NCBI GenBank assembly: GCA_017477245.1 | Contig: JAFUWY010000034.1 | Span: 1 to 64,000, forward strand | DNA: 64,000 nt | Reading direction: 5' to 3' | Source: Bacteroidales bacterium | GTDB lineage: Bacteria > Bacteroidota > Bacteroidia > Bacteroidales > UBA932 | Part shown: positions 43,939 through 52,886 of the stretch, piece by piece | Layout: each line of letters begins with the position of its first letter | Numbering within the stretch: the first letter of the stretch is position 1 | Notes under the pieces: generated by a model | Database searches by the model: none | What the model was told of the DNA's origin: nothing | Seen by the model: only the letters and a program-made list of their open reading frames with translations | Translations under genes and position numbers: made by a program

Positions 43939-44068
43939 GTCCACAATTCCCGCCAGTTTTATGGACGGGAACGCTAAATTGCCTCTTCCATCCATGAATC
44001 AAGGTATTTTCATGGATGGAAGACTTTTTTCATGATACGGATTTCCTTTTTTCGCAGGAAATCCGTAT
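43939..44068. repeat. REP-like palindromes upstream of the RAYT unit
   Basis: Three in a row: TTCCCG/CGGGAA around TATGGACGGGAA (43947-43971); TCTTCCATCCATGAA-N10-TTCATGGATGGAAGA (43984-44023, 15-bp perfect stem, then CTTTTTT); ATACGGATTTCCT-N8-AGGAAATCCGTAT (44035-44068, 13-bp stem). TATGGACGGGAA recurs in the palindrome beyond the transposase (45656-45692). Confidence 0.75.
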
Positions 44069-44115
44069 CCTTGTATCCGAGTGAGGCCTGAAGTCAAACT
44101 ATTTAAAATTTCAAC

Positions 44116-44688
44116 ATGGGACCTACTGACAACATCCCCCCTGCCCCTCCCGCCTGGGAGACCCGCCTGCGCGAGCTGCTCGGCTCGCACCGCTCGATGG
44201 CCTGCGAGGCCGTCGAAGACCTCATGCACGATGCCTTCCTGGAAATCGGCCGTATCCTGGCCGGCGAAGAAGGCTCACCCCACCCCCAACTTCCCGCCGG
44301 GAAGTATTTCTGCGGATTGTCCTCCGCCACCCTGACCCGGATCCGCCAGCACTTCGAACAGGAAGACCTCGGTGAGTGGCTGGCCTCCGGAGCGGACGGA
44401 TCCAAGACCCGCCTGCTGCACGAATTCATGGACCTGGACAGGCTGCGTCGCGAAGATTTCCGGGCCCGCTTCCCGCGGGCGTTCCAGAAGTGGTCGCCCG
44501 AAGAGGATGCCTGGCTGCTGGAGGAGTTCGGGAAATCGCGGACGCAGGATGGCAGGATCCGGTGGGACGAACTCTCCGACAAGTGCCACCGGAACACCAA
44601 CGCCCTTAAGATCAGGCTCGAACGGCTGGGCGTCGACCTCGGCAGCGAGGCCGGACGGCCGCGCTATCTCCCCAGTTCCAGGCCATGA
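44116..44688 (+). CDS. Myb/SANT-like DNA-binding protein coupled to the RAYT
   Basis: 190 aa. N-terminal helical half of no recognised family (WETRLRELLGSH, AVEDLMHDAFLEIGRILAGE). The C-terminal part has KWSPEEDAWLLEEFGKS then RIRWDELSDKCHRNTNALK and IRLERLGVDLG, the Trp-spaced three-helix pattern of Myb/SANT-like domains. Its stop overlaps the next ATG by four bases (ATGA). A role in binding the flanking repeats is inference. Confidence 0.6.
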   Translation: MGPTDNIPPAPPAWETRLRELLGSHRSMACEAVEDLMHDAFLEIGRILAGEEGSPHPQLPAGKYFCGLSSATLTRIRQHFEQEDLGEWLASGADGSKTRLLHEFMDLDRLRREDFRARFPRAFQKWSPEEDAWLLEEFGKSRTQDGRIRWDELSDKCHRNTNALKIRLERLGVDLGSEAGRPRYLPSSRP

Positions 44689-45698
44689 CCGGCGAATCCG
44701 CGCGTGAGGATGCCTTCGTCCGCAACGGGCCTTACTGGCACCTCTACACGTCCGGGGAGCAGATGGAGATCATTTTCCCCGGCGAAGGAGCTTTCCGGTT
44801 CGGGATCACGCTGCTCGGCATCTGCCTGGCAGCGTTCCCCGCCTGCCGGATCCTGACATTCGCCCTGATGAGCAACCATATCCACGTGCTCCTGGCCGGT
44901 CCGGAGGCAGATGTACGTGCCTTGTTCGCGCTGTTCCGAAAGAGGTTGGCCAGATACCTTTCCGGGCAAGGGGCCTTTGCGCCCCTCCGGCGGTTCGAGG
45001 CCAGCCTGTTCCGTGTTCCGGACCTCCAGGCACTCCGGAACGAGATCATCTATATCAACCGCAACGGCTACGTGGTCCATCCGGAGTGCACGCCTTATTC
45101 CTACCCATGGTCACTCGCGCCGGCGTTCTTCAATCCCTGGATGTCCCTGCTCCCTACCACGCCTTTCTCTGCGCTGACCGTACAGGAACGGCGCACACTC
45201 TGCCGGTGCCGGGAAGCCGTACTGCCGAAGCACTACCGCGTATTCCAGGGGGCCCTCTTCCCTGTCAGTTTCTGTGCCGTCACGGAAGCCGAGTCCTGTT
45301 TCCGGGATGCCCACCAGTATTTCCGGCGCCTCAGCCGGGATCACGAAGCCCATTCCGAAGTAGCCCGAAGATTGGGAGACAGCTCTTTCATGACAGACGA
45401 GGAGATGTTCGGTGCCGCCTGTGCGCTCAGCGCCCGCGAGGCCGGCTGTGCCAGACCCTCACAAATCCCCTCCCGGGCGAAACTGGAAATCGCGCGCAAA
45501 CTGCACTTCGACTACCATGCCACCAACGGACAACTCCGCCGGATCCTCAAACTTCCATCCCACCTTCTGGAAGAGATGTTTCCGACTGCGCGCAAGCCCT
45601 TTCCCGCTGGACAAAAGCAGGCGGAGCCAATCACGTCCACAAAACAGGACAAAAATATGGACGGGAATCCGGATTTCCGGTTCCCGTCCATAAAATAG
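44685..45698 (+). CDS. REP-associated tyrosine transposase (RAYT/Y1)
   Basis: 337 aa. The Y1 transposase core is present: HUH motif in FALMSNHIHVLLAGP (about 60) and the catalytic Tyr in RNEIIYINRNGYV (about 112). The C-terminal 200 residues (long for the family) hold helices such as REAGCARPSQIPSRAKLEIA and NGQLRRILKLPSHLLEEMF that look DNA-binding. RAYTs act on REP hairpins as single-stranded substrates; they are usually domesticated. The 3' end of the gene itself forms one arm of a palindrome (45656-45692). Confidence 0.82.
   Translation: MTGESAREDAFVRNGPYWHLYTSGEQMEIIFPGEGAFRFGITLLGICLAAFPACRILTFALMSNHIHVLLAGPEADVRALFALFRKRLARYLSGQGAFAPLRRFEASLFRVPDLQALRNEIIYINRNGYVVHPECTPYSYPWSLAPAFFNPWMSLLPTTPFSALTVQERRTLCRCREAVLPKHYRVFQGALFPVSFCAVTEAESCFRDAHQYFRRLSRDHEAHSEVARRLGDSSFMTDEEMFGAACALSAREAGCARPSQIPSRAKLEIARKLHFDYHATNGQLRRILKLPSHLLEEMFPTARKPFPAGQKQAEPITSTKQDKNMDGNPDFRFPSIK
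45656..45692. repeat. REP-like palindrome at the RAYT 3' end
   Basis: TATGGACGGGAA (45656-45667) pairs with TTCCCGTCCATA (45681-45692); CCGGA/TCCGG extends the stem after a single-base bulge; loop TT. It overlaps the last codons and shares TATGGACGGGAA with 43960-43971. TATGGATGGGG follows at 45707. Confidence 0.75.
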
Positions 45699-45805
45699 CC
45701 ACTCAATATGGATGGGGAGGCTGCGTCCGACCACTCGGTCAAACTGCCGCGGTTGGGAGTGTTCACCAAAGCCAGGTCAGGCTGGTACTGCAGTGCGCCT
45801 GCCGG

Positions 45806-48283
45806 CTACTCCACCGTGAGGGTGATCTCGGCGGACTTCAGCAGCGGCGCCGTGAAGCGGACCGTGACCGGACCGGAGGTCGGTGCCGGGCCGCCGTAGG
45901 CCGGCTGGGGCGCGCCGGGACGGCCCCGGAAGGCCGGGACCGGCGATGCGCCGCCGCGCACATACGCCAGCAGACGGCCCTGGAAGGCGCGCTGGACATT
46001 GTCGGTGTAATCGCCCATGTCGCTGTTGTCGGATCCTTCCAGCCCCAGCAGGTGGGCAGGTCCCTCGATGGTGCAGGTGATCTGGTTGTCCGCCAGCGGC
46101 ACGAAGTTGCCGTTGTCGTCCACGACCTCCACGATGAGATGGGAGACATCACCCTTGGCCAGCGCCGTGCGGTCCGCACGGACACGCAGGGCATACGGGC
46201 GCAGGCTGGTCTTGATCTCGTACGAAGACACCTCCTTGCCGGACGCATCGTAGCCGACGGCCCGCAGGGTCCCGGCGGAGTAAGGGACATCCCAGCCGAT
46301 GATGCCGCTCTCCTTGTTGTAGGGCTGCTTCTCCCCGACCTGCCGTCCGTTCAGGAACAGGGCGGCGCTGGCGGCATTGGTGTAGCAGACCACGCGGACG
46401 GTCTGTCCGTCCTCGTAGTTCCAGGTGTCGCGGGCATCCGTGCTGTCACCCGCGCCGCGGCCTCCCTGCCGGAAGGCTGGCTTGAGGTAGGTGCCGATGT
46501 AGCAGACCGGCTTCTCGCTCCAGAGCGAGGCGAAGAAGTGTCCCCGGGGCTTGGGGAAGCTGCCGAAATCCATCAGGCCCGTGTGGAAACCGCGGGAAGG
46601 CCAGGCATTGGATTCGCCCAGGTAGTCCGTGCCGGTCCAGATGAACTGGCCGAAGATGAAATCATTGTCGCGGACCGCCGTCCAGGCGGCGTAGTTGCCG
46701 CTGTTCTCGGAGCCGTAGATAATGCGGTCCGGGTAGGTGGCGTGGTCCGCGGCGTAGCGGGACTCGGTATAGTTGTATCCCACCACGTCCACGGCCTCCG
46801 GATAGGCGGTCTGGTTGGACATGGCCACGCCGGCGAGGGCGCCGGTCACCGGGCGCGAAGTGTCCACGGAGCGGACCACGGCGGAGAGGCGCTTGGCGAT
46901 CTCCCCGATGCGCTCGGCATTCGGCGCCTTCGGGTTGTAGCCGCCGTAGGCCGGCTGCTTGAAGTCATTGTTTCCGCCGTCCAGGATCGGATGGGAATAC
47001 GGGTCGTTGGGATAGTCCACCTCGTTGCCGATGCTCCAGAGGAAGATGCTGGGGTGGTTGCGGTCGCGCCGGACCATGTCCCGCACGTCCGTCTCGCCCC
47101 ACTCCGCGAAGAAGTCATAGGTGCCGTCCATCGCCGGCGTGCCGACATTCCAGCCCTCCACCCACTTGCGCTTGGGATACTCCCACTCGTCGAAGGCTTC
47201 GTCCATGACCAGCAGGCCGATCCGGTCGCAGATGTCGTAGAAGACCGGGGTCTGCGGATTGTGCGACGTGCGGATGGCATTGGCGCCGATCTCGTCCTTG
47301 AGGGCGCGCAGGCGGCGCTCCCAGACCTCTTCCGGCACGGCGGCACCGAGCACGCCCGCATCATGGTGCAGGCAGACGCCCTTGACCTTCATCCAATTGC
47401 CGTTGAGCGCGAAGCCCTTGTCCGGATCGAAGGTCAGGGTACGCAGGCCCACCTGCGTCTGCGTGCGGTCCAGCACCTGCCGGCCTTCCACGATCTCGGC
47501 TTCCAGCGTATACAGATAGGGATCGTCCAGGGACCAGCGGTGCGGGCGGGACAACTTGAGGTCGACGGTCTGGCTGGCCGCGGCGCGGACGGTGGACTTG
47601 GCCACCACGGCGCCCTCGGCGCTGCGCAGCGTCAGGCGCAGCTGCGCCCGGCGGGCGCCCAGGCCCTCGATCGCGGCGTCGACGGCAACGACCGCCTGCT
47701 TGTCCGTCAGGCTCTTGGCCTGGTAGCCCACGCCCCACTGGGCGAAATGCACGTCACCGGCCTGCACCAGCCACACGTCGCGGTAGATGCCGGAGCCCGT
47801 ATAGAAACGCGAATCCGCGATGCGGCTGTGATCCACGCGGACGGCCAGGACATTCTCGCCGTCCCGGTTGAGCCAAGGAGTCAGGTCATACATGAAGGAG
47901 ATGTAGCCGTTCGGCCTCTCGCCCAGGAGGTGGCCGTTGAGCCACACGCTGCTGCGGTTATAGACACCCTCGAAATAAAGGTAGGCCTGCGCGGCCGAGA
48001 CCTGCTTGCCGTCAAAGGTCTTGCGGTACCAGCCGATGCCGGCGGGCAGGTAGCCCGTGCCGCTGGCATTGTCCGGGGAGAGGCGTCCCTTGACGGACCA
48101 GTCATGCGGGAGCACGACCTGCTGCCAGCGCGCATCGTCGAATCCGGCCTCCACGGCCTCCGGGGTATCGCCCAGGTGGAAGCGCCACCCCTCGTTGAAA
48201 CGGGCGGCGTCACCGAAAGAGACCTGGGCGGAAACCGATGCGGCAGCCAGGATCCCTAACACAAAAAGACAAATCTTTTTCAT
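45806..48283 (-). CDS. GH2 beta-galactosidase-like enzyme
   Basis: 825 aa with a signal peptide (ICLFVLGILAAASVSA). GH2 sugar-binding (NEGWRFHLGD, GWYRKTFDG), immunoglobulin-like, then TIM barrel with acid/base Glu in LWSIGNEVDYP (about 425) and nucleophile Glu in IIYGSENSGNY (about 525). C-terminal DUF4982-like and Ig-like domains follow (VRVVCYTNAASAALFLNGRQV). Secreted or periplasmic. Beta-galactosidases and beta-glucuronidases of this type trim pectin or glycan side chains; the sugar is not certain. It is divergent from GH51. Confidence 0.88.
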   Translation of the reverse strand: MKKICLFVLGILAAASVSAQVSFGDAARFNEGWRFHLGDTPEAVEAGFDDARWQQVVLPHDWSVKGRLSPDNASGTGYLPAGIGWYRKTFDGKQVSAAQAYLYFEGVYNRSSVWLNGHLLGERPNGYISFMYDLTPWLNRDGENVLAVRVDHSRIADSRFYTGSGIYRDVWLVQAGDVHFAQWGVGYQAKSLTDKQAVVAVDAAIEGLGARRAQLRLTLRSAEGAVVAKSTVRAAASQTVDLKLSRPHRWSLDDPYLYTLEAEIVEGRQVLDRTQTQVGLRTLTFDPDKGFALNGNWMKVKGVCLHHDAGVLGAAVPEEVWERRLRALKDEIGANAIRTSHNPQTPVFYDICDRIGLLVMDEAFDEWEYPKRKWVEGWNVGTPAMDGTYDFFAEWGETDVRDMVRRDRNHPSIFLWSIGNEVDYPNDPYSHPILDGGNNDFKQPAYGGYNPKAPNAERIGEIAKRLSAVVRSVDTSRPVTGALAGVAMSNQTAYPEAVDVVGYNYTESRYAADHATYPDRIIYGSENSGNYAAWTAVRDNDFIFGQFIWTGTDYLGESNAWPSRGFHTGLMDFGSFPKPRGHFFASLWSEKPVCYIGTYLKPAFRQGGRGAGDSTDARDTWNYEDGQTVRVVCYTNAASAALFLNGRQVGEKQPYNKESGIIGWDVPYSAGTLRAVGYDASGKEVSSYEIKTSLRPYALRVRADRTALAKGDVSHLIVEVVDDNGNFVPLADNQITCTIEGPAHLLGLEGSDNSDMGDYTDNVQRAFQGRLLAYVRGGASPVPAFRGRPGAPQPAYGGPAPTSGPVTVRFTAPLLKSAEITLTVE

Positions 48284-48311
48284 ATACGGATAGATTGGTT
48301 GTTCTCGTTTT

Positions 48312-48319
48312 TCAAAGGT
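48312..48319 (-). promoter_or_regulatory. Promoter -7 box of the GH2 gene
   Basis: TACCTTTG on the minus strand, 28 nt before the GH2 ATG. The plus-strand GH51 has only TATCTTCA (48333-48340 region), a weaker match. Confidence 0.5.
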
Positions 48320-48373
48320 ACGGATTTTTTGCTATCTTCACGCAACCAACTCTAACACGAATAACACGATTCT

Positions 48374-50416
48374 ATGACACGATCCAGACTCTGCGCCGCT
48401 GTCGCCGCCCTGACATGCACCGCCGGCGCCCTTCTGGCCGGCCCCGTCGACATCAACGTGGGCAAGCCCGGCGCACCCATCCAGCCGACCATGTACGGCA
48501 TCTTCTTCGAGGACATCAACTTCGCCGCGGACGGCGGCCTCTATGCCGAGCTGGTCAAGAACCGCTCGTTCGAATTCCCGCAGGACGCGCTCCAGGGCTG
48601 GAAGGCCTTCGGCCGCGTGGAAGTGCGCGACGACGGCCCCTTCGACCGCAATCCCCACTACGTCCGCCTGTATGAACCCGGCCACCGCCACAAGTGGACC
48701 GGCCTCGACAACGAAGGCTTCTTCGGCATCGGCCTCAAGGAAGGCGAGACCTACCGCTTCAGCGTCTGGGCCCGCGTCCCGCAGGGCGGGCGGGCCGTGC
48801 TCCGCGTCGAGTTCATCAACACCGCCTCGATGGGCGAGCAGCAGTTCTTCACCCAGGAGCGCGTCACCGTGGATTCCCGCGACTGGAAGCAGTATGAGGT
48901 CGTGATGAAGGCCGCGAAGACCGATCCCAAGGCCACCCTGCGCATCTTCCTGGAGAGCCGGGACGTCTCCGTGGACCTGGAGCACGTCTCCCTGTTCCCG
49001 ACCGACACCTGGAAGGGCCACCGCAACGGCATGCGCAAGGACCTCGCCCAGGCCCTCGCCGACCTGCACCCCGGCATCTTCCGCTTCCCGGGCGGCTGCA
49101 TCGTCGAGGGCGCCGACCTGGACACCCGCTACAACTGGAAGAATACCGTCGGCCCCGTCGAGAACCGTCCCCTCAACGAGAACCGCTGGGAATACACCTT
49201 CCCGCACCGCTTCTTCCCGGACTACTTCCAGAGCTACGGCCTCGGTTTCTTCGAGTTCTTCCAGCTCAGCGAGGAGATCGGCGCGGAGCCGCTGCCGATC
49301 CTGAGCTGCGGTCTCGCGTGCCAGTTCCAGAATGATTCCCCCGACGCCCACGTGCCCGTGGCCGAACTGCAGCCCTATATCCAGGACGCCCTGGACCTGA
49401 TCGAGTTCGCCAACGGCGGCACGGACACGAAATGGGGCGCGCTCCGCGCTGAGATGGGCCATCCCGCCCCGTTCAACCTCAAGTTCATCGGCATCGGCAA
49501 CGAGCAGTGGGGCCCCGAATACCCCGAGCACCTGGAGCCTTTCGTCAAGGCCATCCGCGCCGCGCATCCTGAGATCAGGATCGTCGGCTCGTCCGGCCCC
49601 AACTCCGAGGGCGACCAGTTCGACTACCTCTGGCCGGAGATGCGCCGGCTGGGCGCAGACCTCGTGGACGAGCATTTCTACCGTCCCTACGAGTGGTTCC
49701 TCAGCCAGGGCGCCCGCTATGACAACTACGACCGCAAGGGTCCGAAGGTCTTTGCCGGCGAGTACGCCTGCCACGCCCGCGGCCGCAAGCTCAACCACTT
49801 CTACGCCTCGCTGCTCGAGGCGGCCTTCATGACCGGCCTGGAGCGCAACGCCGATATCGTCCACATGGCCACCTACGCTCCCCTCTTCGCCCACGTCGAG
49901 GGGTGGCAGTGGCGTCCGGACCTGATCTGGTACGACAATCTCCGCTCCTTCCGCACCGCCAGCTGGCACGTCCAGCAGCTCTACTCCGAGTTCAAGGGGC
50001 AGAACGTCCTCAAGACCACGATGGACGGCGCCTCCGTGTCCGGCGCCGAAGGCCAGGACGGCATCTTCGCCAGCTCCGTGATGGACGGCGGCAAGGTCTA
50101 CGTCAAGGTGGTCAACACCGCCGCCGAACCCCGGACGGTCCGCCTCAACTTCACCGGTCTCAGGAAGGGACAGGCCATCGAGCCCGTCGAGCGCATCCGC
50201 TTCACCTCGGACAAGCTCTACGAAGACAATTCCATCGAACTTCCCGACCAGTACAAGCCGGTACGCGGCACCTTCACCGGCCGTCCCGTGACGGCGGCCG
50301 AGCGTGCCCAGGCCGCCGGCCAGAAGCCGACCCGCGCCCAGCTCCGCTCCCTGGACCGCAGCGTGGACGTCAACCTGGCTCCCTACTGCTTCGACATCTA
50401 CGTCTTCGAACTGTAA
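48374..50416 (+). CDS. GH51 alpha-L-arabinofuranosidase
   Basis: 680 aa with a signal peptide (CAAVAALTCTAGALLAG). The CBM4_9-like N-terminal domain is followed by the GH51 barrel: TMYGIFFEDINFAADGGLYAEL opens it, IFRFPGGCIVEGAD, acid/base Glu in IGIGNEQWGPEY (about 375) and probable nucleophile in FAGEYACHARG (about 462). It removes alpha-L-arabinofuranosyl side groups from arabinan or arabinoxylan. A GC-rich hairpin (50442-50469) and a terminator-like hairpin (50490-50508) follow. Confidence 0.92.
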   Translation: MTRSRLCAAVAALTCTAGALLAGPVDINVGKPGAPIQPTMYGIFFEDINFAADGGLYAELVKNRSFEFPQDALQGWKAFGRVEVRDDGPFDRNPHYVRLYEPGHRHKWTGLDNEGFFGIGLKEGETYRFSVWARVPQGGRAVLRVEFINTASMGEQQFFTQERVTVDSRDWKQYEVVMKAAKTDPKATLRIFLESRDVSVDLEHVSLFPTDTWKGHRNGMRKDLAQALADLHPGIFRFPGGCIVEGADLDTRYNWKNTVGPVENRPLNENRWEYTFPHRFFPDYFQSYGLGFFEFFQLSEEIGAEPLPILSCGLACQFQNDSPDAHVPVAELQPYIQDALDLIEFANGGTDTKWGALRAEMGHPAPFNLKFIGIGNEQWGPEYPEHLEPFVKAIRAAHPEIRIVGSSGPNSEGDQFDYLWPEMRRLGADLVDEHFYRPYEWFLSQGARYDNYDRKGPKVFAGEYACHARGRKLNHFYASLLEAAFMTGLERNADIVHMATYAPLFAHVEGWQWRPDLIWYDNLRSFRTASWHVQQLYSEFKGQNVLKTTMDGASVSGAEGQDGIFASSVMDGGKVYVKVVNTAAEPRTVRLNFTGLRKGQAIEPVERIRFTSDKLYEDNSIELPDQYKPVRGTFTGRPVTAAERAQAAGQKPTRAQLRSLDRSVDVNLAPYCFDIYVFEL

Positions 50417-50441
50417 GAGTCCGGAGACATACTGACAACAA

Positions 50442-50508
50442 GGCGCCGGCCCCCTCGGGGACCGGCGCCGCACTACTACTAACCTTCTCAGGGGACTCTG
50501 CCCCTTTT
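50442..50508 (+). terminator. Hairpins after the GH51 gene
   Basis: GGCGCCGG-...-CCGGCGCC with a CCCC/GGGG extension (50442-50469), then AGGGG-ACTCTG-CCCCTTTT (50490-50508). The second is a classical intrinsic terminator; it overlaps the convergent aminotransferase stop by two bases. Confidence 0.7.
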
Positions 50509-51700
50509 ATTGGCGTCCCGGATAGGCCTCAAGGGCTTTCTGCAGCACGGTGAGGGCCCGGGCCAGGTCTTCCTTGCAGAGCACATAGGCGATGCGCACC
50601 TCCTGGCGTCCCTCCCCCGGCTCCGTATAGAAGCCGGCGCCGGGCGCCATCATCACGGTCGCACCTTCGTACTGGAAGTCGCGCAGGCACCAGATGCAGA
50701 ACTTCTCGGCATCGTCCACGGGGAGCTTGGCCATCGTGTAGAACGCGCCCATCGGGATCGGCGAATACACGCCCGGTATCTTGTTGAGCCCGTCGATCAG
50801 GAAGTTGCGCCGCTCCAGGTACTCTTCGTAGACATTGTGGAGATACTCCTTCTGCACGCCGATCGACGCCTCGGCGACGATCTGGCCGAGCAGCGGCGGC
50901 GACAGGCGGGCCTGGCAGAACTTCATCACGGCGTCGCGCACTTTGCGGTTCTTGGTGCAGAGGCAGCCGATGCGGATACCGCACTCGGAATAGCGCTTGG
51001 ACACGGAGTCGAACAGGACGACGTTCTCCTCGATCCCCTCCATGTGGAAGGCCGAGATGTACGGCATGCCGGTATAGATGAACTCGCGGTAGACCTCGTC
51101 GCTGAAGAGGAACAGGTTGTGCTTCTTCACGATGTCCCGCAGACGCTGCATTTCCTTGCGCGTGTAGAGGTAGCCCGTCGGATTGTTGGGATTGCAGATC
51201 AGGATGGCCTTGGTGCGCGGCGTGATCTGCTCCTCGAAAGCCTCGACCGAGGGCAGGCGGAAGCCGTCCTCGATGCAAGTCTTGACGCTCTTGACCACGG
51301 CGCCCACCGAGATGGCGAAAGCCATGTAGTTGGCATAGAACGGATCCGTGACGATCACCTCATCCCCCGGCCCCAGGCAGGCCAGGAAGGCGAACAACAC
51401 CGCCTCCGAACCGCCGGTCGTGATGATGATCTCTTCCGGCGACAGGTAGATGCCATACTCGGCATAGTACTGCACCATCTTGGTTCGCAGGGACAGATAG
51501 CCGTCGGAAGGGCTGTATTCCAGGATCTTGCGGTCTACGGCCTTCAGGGCATCCAGGCCGCACTGCGGCGTGGGGATGTCCGGCTGTCCGATGTTGAGGT
51601 GATAGACATGCACGCCGTTGCGCTTGGCTGCGTCGGCGAAGGGAGCCAGCTTCCGGATCGGGGAAGAAGGCATGTTCTGGGCCCGTTGGGAGATATCCAT
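50507..51700 (-). CDS. Class I aminotransferase
   Basis: 397 aa from ATG 51700; the TTG at 51709 is too close to the promoter. PLP Lys lies in FDSVSKRYSECGIRIG (about 236), with CNPNNPTGY (about 170) and VRIAYVL (Arg, about 375). It belongs to the aspartate/aromatic/alanine aminotransferase group; the substrate is not resolved. TATATTTG promoter at 51717-51724. Confidence 0.88.
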   Translation of the reverse strand: MDISQRAQNMPSSPIRKLAPFADAAKRNGVHVYHLNIGQPDIPTPQCGLDALKAVDRKILEYSPSDGYLSLRTKMVQYYAEYGIYLSPEEIIITTGGSEAVLFAFLACLGPGDEVIVTDPFYANYMAFAISVGAVVKSVKTCIEDGFRLPSVEAFEEQITPRTKAILICNPNNPTGYLYTRKEMQRLRDIVKKHNLFLFSDEVYREFIYTGMPYISAFHMEGIEENVVLFDSVSKRYSECGIRIGCLCTKNRKVRDAVMKFCQARLSPPLLGQIVAEASIGVQKEYLHNVYEEYLERRNFLIDGLNKIPGVYSPIPMGAFYTMAKLPVDDAEKFCIWCLRDFQYEGATVMMAPGAGFYTEPGEGRQEVRIAYVLCKEDLARALTVLQKALEAYPGRQ

Positions 51701-51716
51701 AACTTTCAAATGTCCG

Positions 51717-51724
51717 CAAATATA
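51717..51724 (-). promoter_or_regulatory. Promoter -7 box of the aminotransferase
   Basis: TATATTTG, 16 nt before the ATG at 51700. It excludes the TTG at 51709 as a comfortable start. Confidence 0.5.
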
Positions 51725-51733
51725 AACAAAAAC

Positions 51734-52882
51734 TCATTCTGCCACAACGGGCAGGCCGAATTCCGTGCCGATCAGCTGCAGCAGCGCCTCCGCATCGTCC
51801 ACTTCCGGGACCAGCCAGCGCTGTCCGCAGACCAGCCTGGGGACACCGCTCTTCTCCTGCGTGGAGGTGCGGCCGAACAGTTCGTAGGCCCGCCGCAGCG
51901 TGGCATCGATCCGAGCGTCCGCGACGGCAGTCTCGAATCCGTCCCCGAGCAGCTCGCGGGCTCGCGCCTGCGCTTCGTCCGGACCGGCCGGGGTGCGACC
52001 GCCGTCCTCCCCCAGCAGGGCGTCCCAGAAAGCGGCATACCGCTCCGGAGCGGCATACCAGACGGCAAGGGCCAGCCGCGTGAGTTCGCAGGAACCGGCG
52101 AAACGGTCCGTGCCCGATGCCGGGATATACGGGTTGCACGCACTGCTGAGCGGAACCGGGCACAGGCGGATCCGGACCTGTCCATCCGTCTTGTCCAACA
52201 GTTCCGGGAGCACACGGTGCAGCCGGCGGCAGTGACTGCACTGGAAATCAAACAGCAGCGTAATCTCCGCCGGTGCATCCGTCGGGCCGAGGACCGGGAG
52301 TTCCGCATCCGAAAAGACCGGCAGTTCAGCCCCGGTCCTGCCGCTGTCGTAGACCGTCTCCGGGACGGTCCGCGCCTGCACGAAGGCGAACAAGGCCGCA
52401 GCCGCAAGGCCAGCGGCAAAGGGCCACGCCGGGCGGCACCCCGCTTTCCGGGCACGCAGGAGGATCAGCACCGTCAGCACGCACCCGGCCAGGTGCAGCG
52501 CCGTGCAATACGGGCAGAACAGGTGCAGGACCCCTGCCTGCAGCCAGCAGAACCAGAGGGCGGCGCCCACGATGCAGCCGCCCAGCAGCGGCATCAGGCG
52601 CCAGAGCCACTGGTCCAGCGACCGGTCTTCCGCCCGGTTCCCGCCCAGGAAGAGCAGGCATGCCATCAGAAGGAGGTACAAGGTGGTAGAGACCAGGCTG
52701 ACCGGGACGCCGCCGAGCACATAGGCCCAGGGACTGCCCATCACGCCGTCGCAGCCGCTGCCTGCGCCGCAGCCTGCCATCGGCGCCGCCGTCAACGCAT
52801 GCACGAGCATCCAGACGGAGAGCGCCAGGCAGGCTGCACACAGGAGCAGCGCCGCGGTCTTGAAGCGACGCAGGCCTTCCAC
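51734..52882 (-). CDS. VKOR-thioredoxin fusion (disulfide oxidant)
   Basis: 382 aa. GTG start at 52882, just 4 nt after the GH54 stop. An N-terminal VKOR four-helix domain has the first cysteine pair in AGCGAGSGCDG (about 37-44) and the active CxxC in HLFCPYCTALH (about 120). A periplasmic thioredoxin/DsbA-like domain carries FDFQCSHCRRLH (about 220). Such fusions re-oxidise their own thioredoxin domain with quinone to build disulfides. Its placement after GH54 fits making that enzyme's disulfides. Confidence 0.85.
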   Translation of the reverse strand: MEGLRRFKTAALLLCAACLALSVWMLVHALTAAPMAGCGAGSGCDGVMGSPWAYVLGGVPVSLVSTTLYLLLMACLLFLGGNRAEDRSLDQWLWRLMPLLGGCIVGAALWFCWLQAGVLHLFCPYCTALHLAGCVLTVLILLRARKAGCRPAWPFAAGLAAAALFAFVQARTVPETVYDSGRTGAELPVFSDAELPVLGPTDAPAEITLLFDFQCSHCRRLHRVLPELLDKTDGQVRIRLCPVPLSSACNPYIPASGTDRFAGSCELTRLALAVWYAAPERYAAFWDALLGEDGGRTPAGPDEAQARARELLGDGFETAVADARIDATLRRAYELFGRTSTQEKSGVPRLVCGQRWLVPEVDDAEALLQLIGTEFGLPVVAE

Positions 52883-52886
52883 GGTC

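Noticed and set aside
18055..50484. Similar strings CACTACTAACTAACC (18055) and CACTACTACTAACC (50471)
   Set aside because: Both lie near hairpins but on different sides of them; the match is short and low in complexity, so shared function is not supported.
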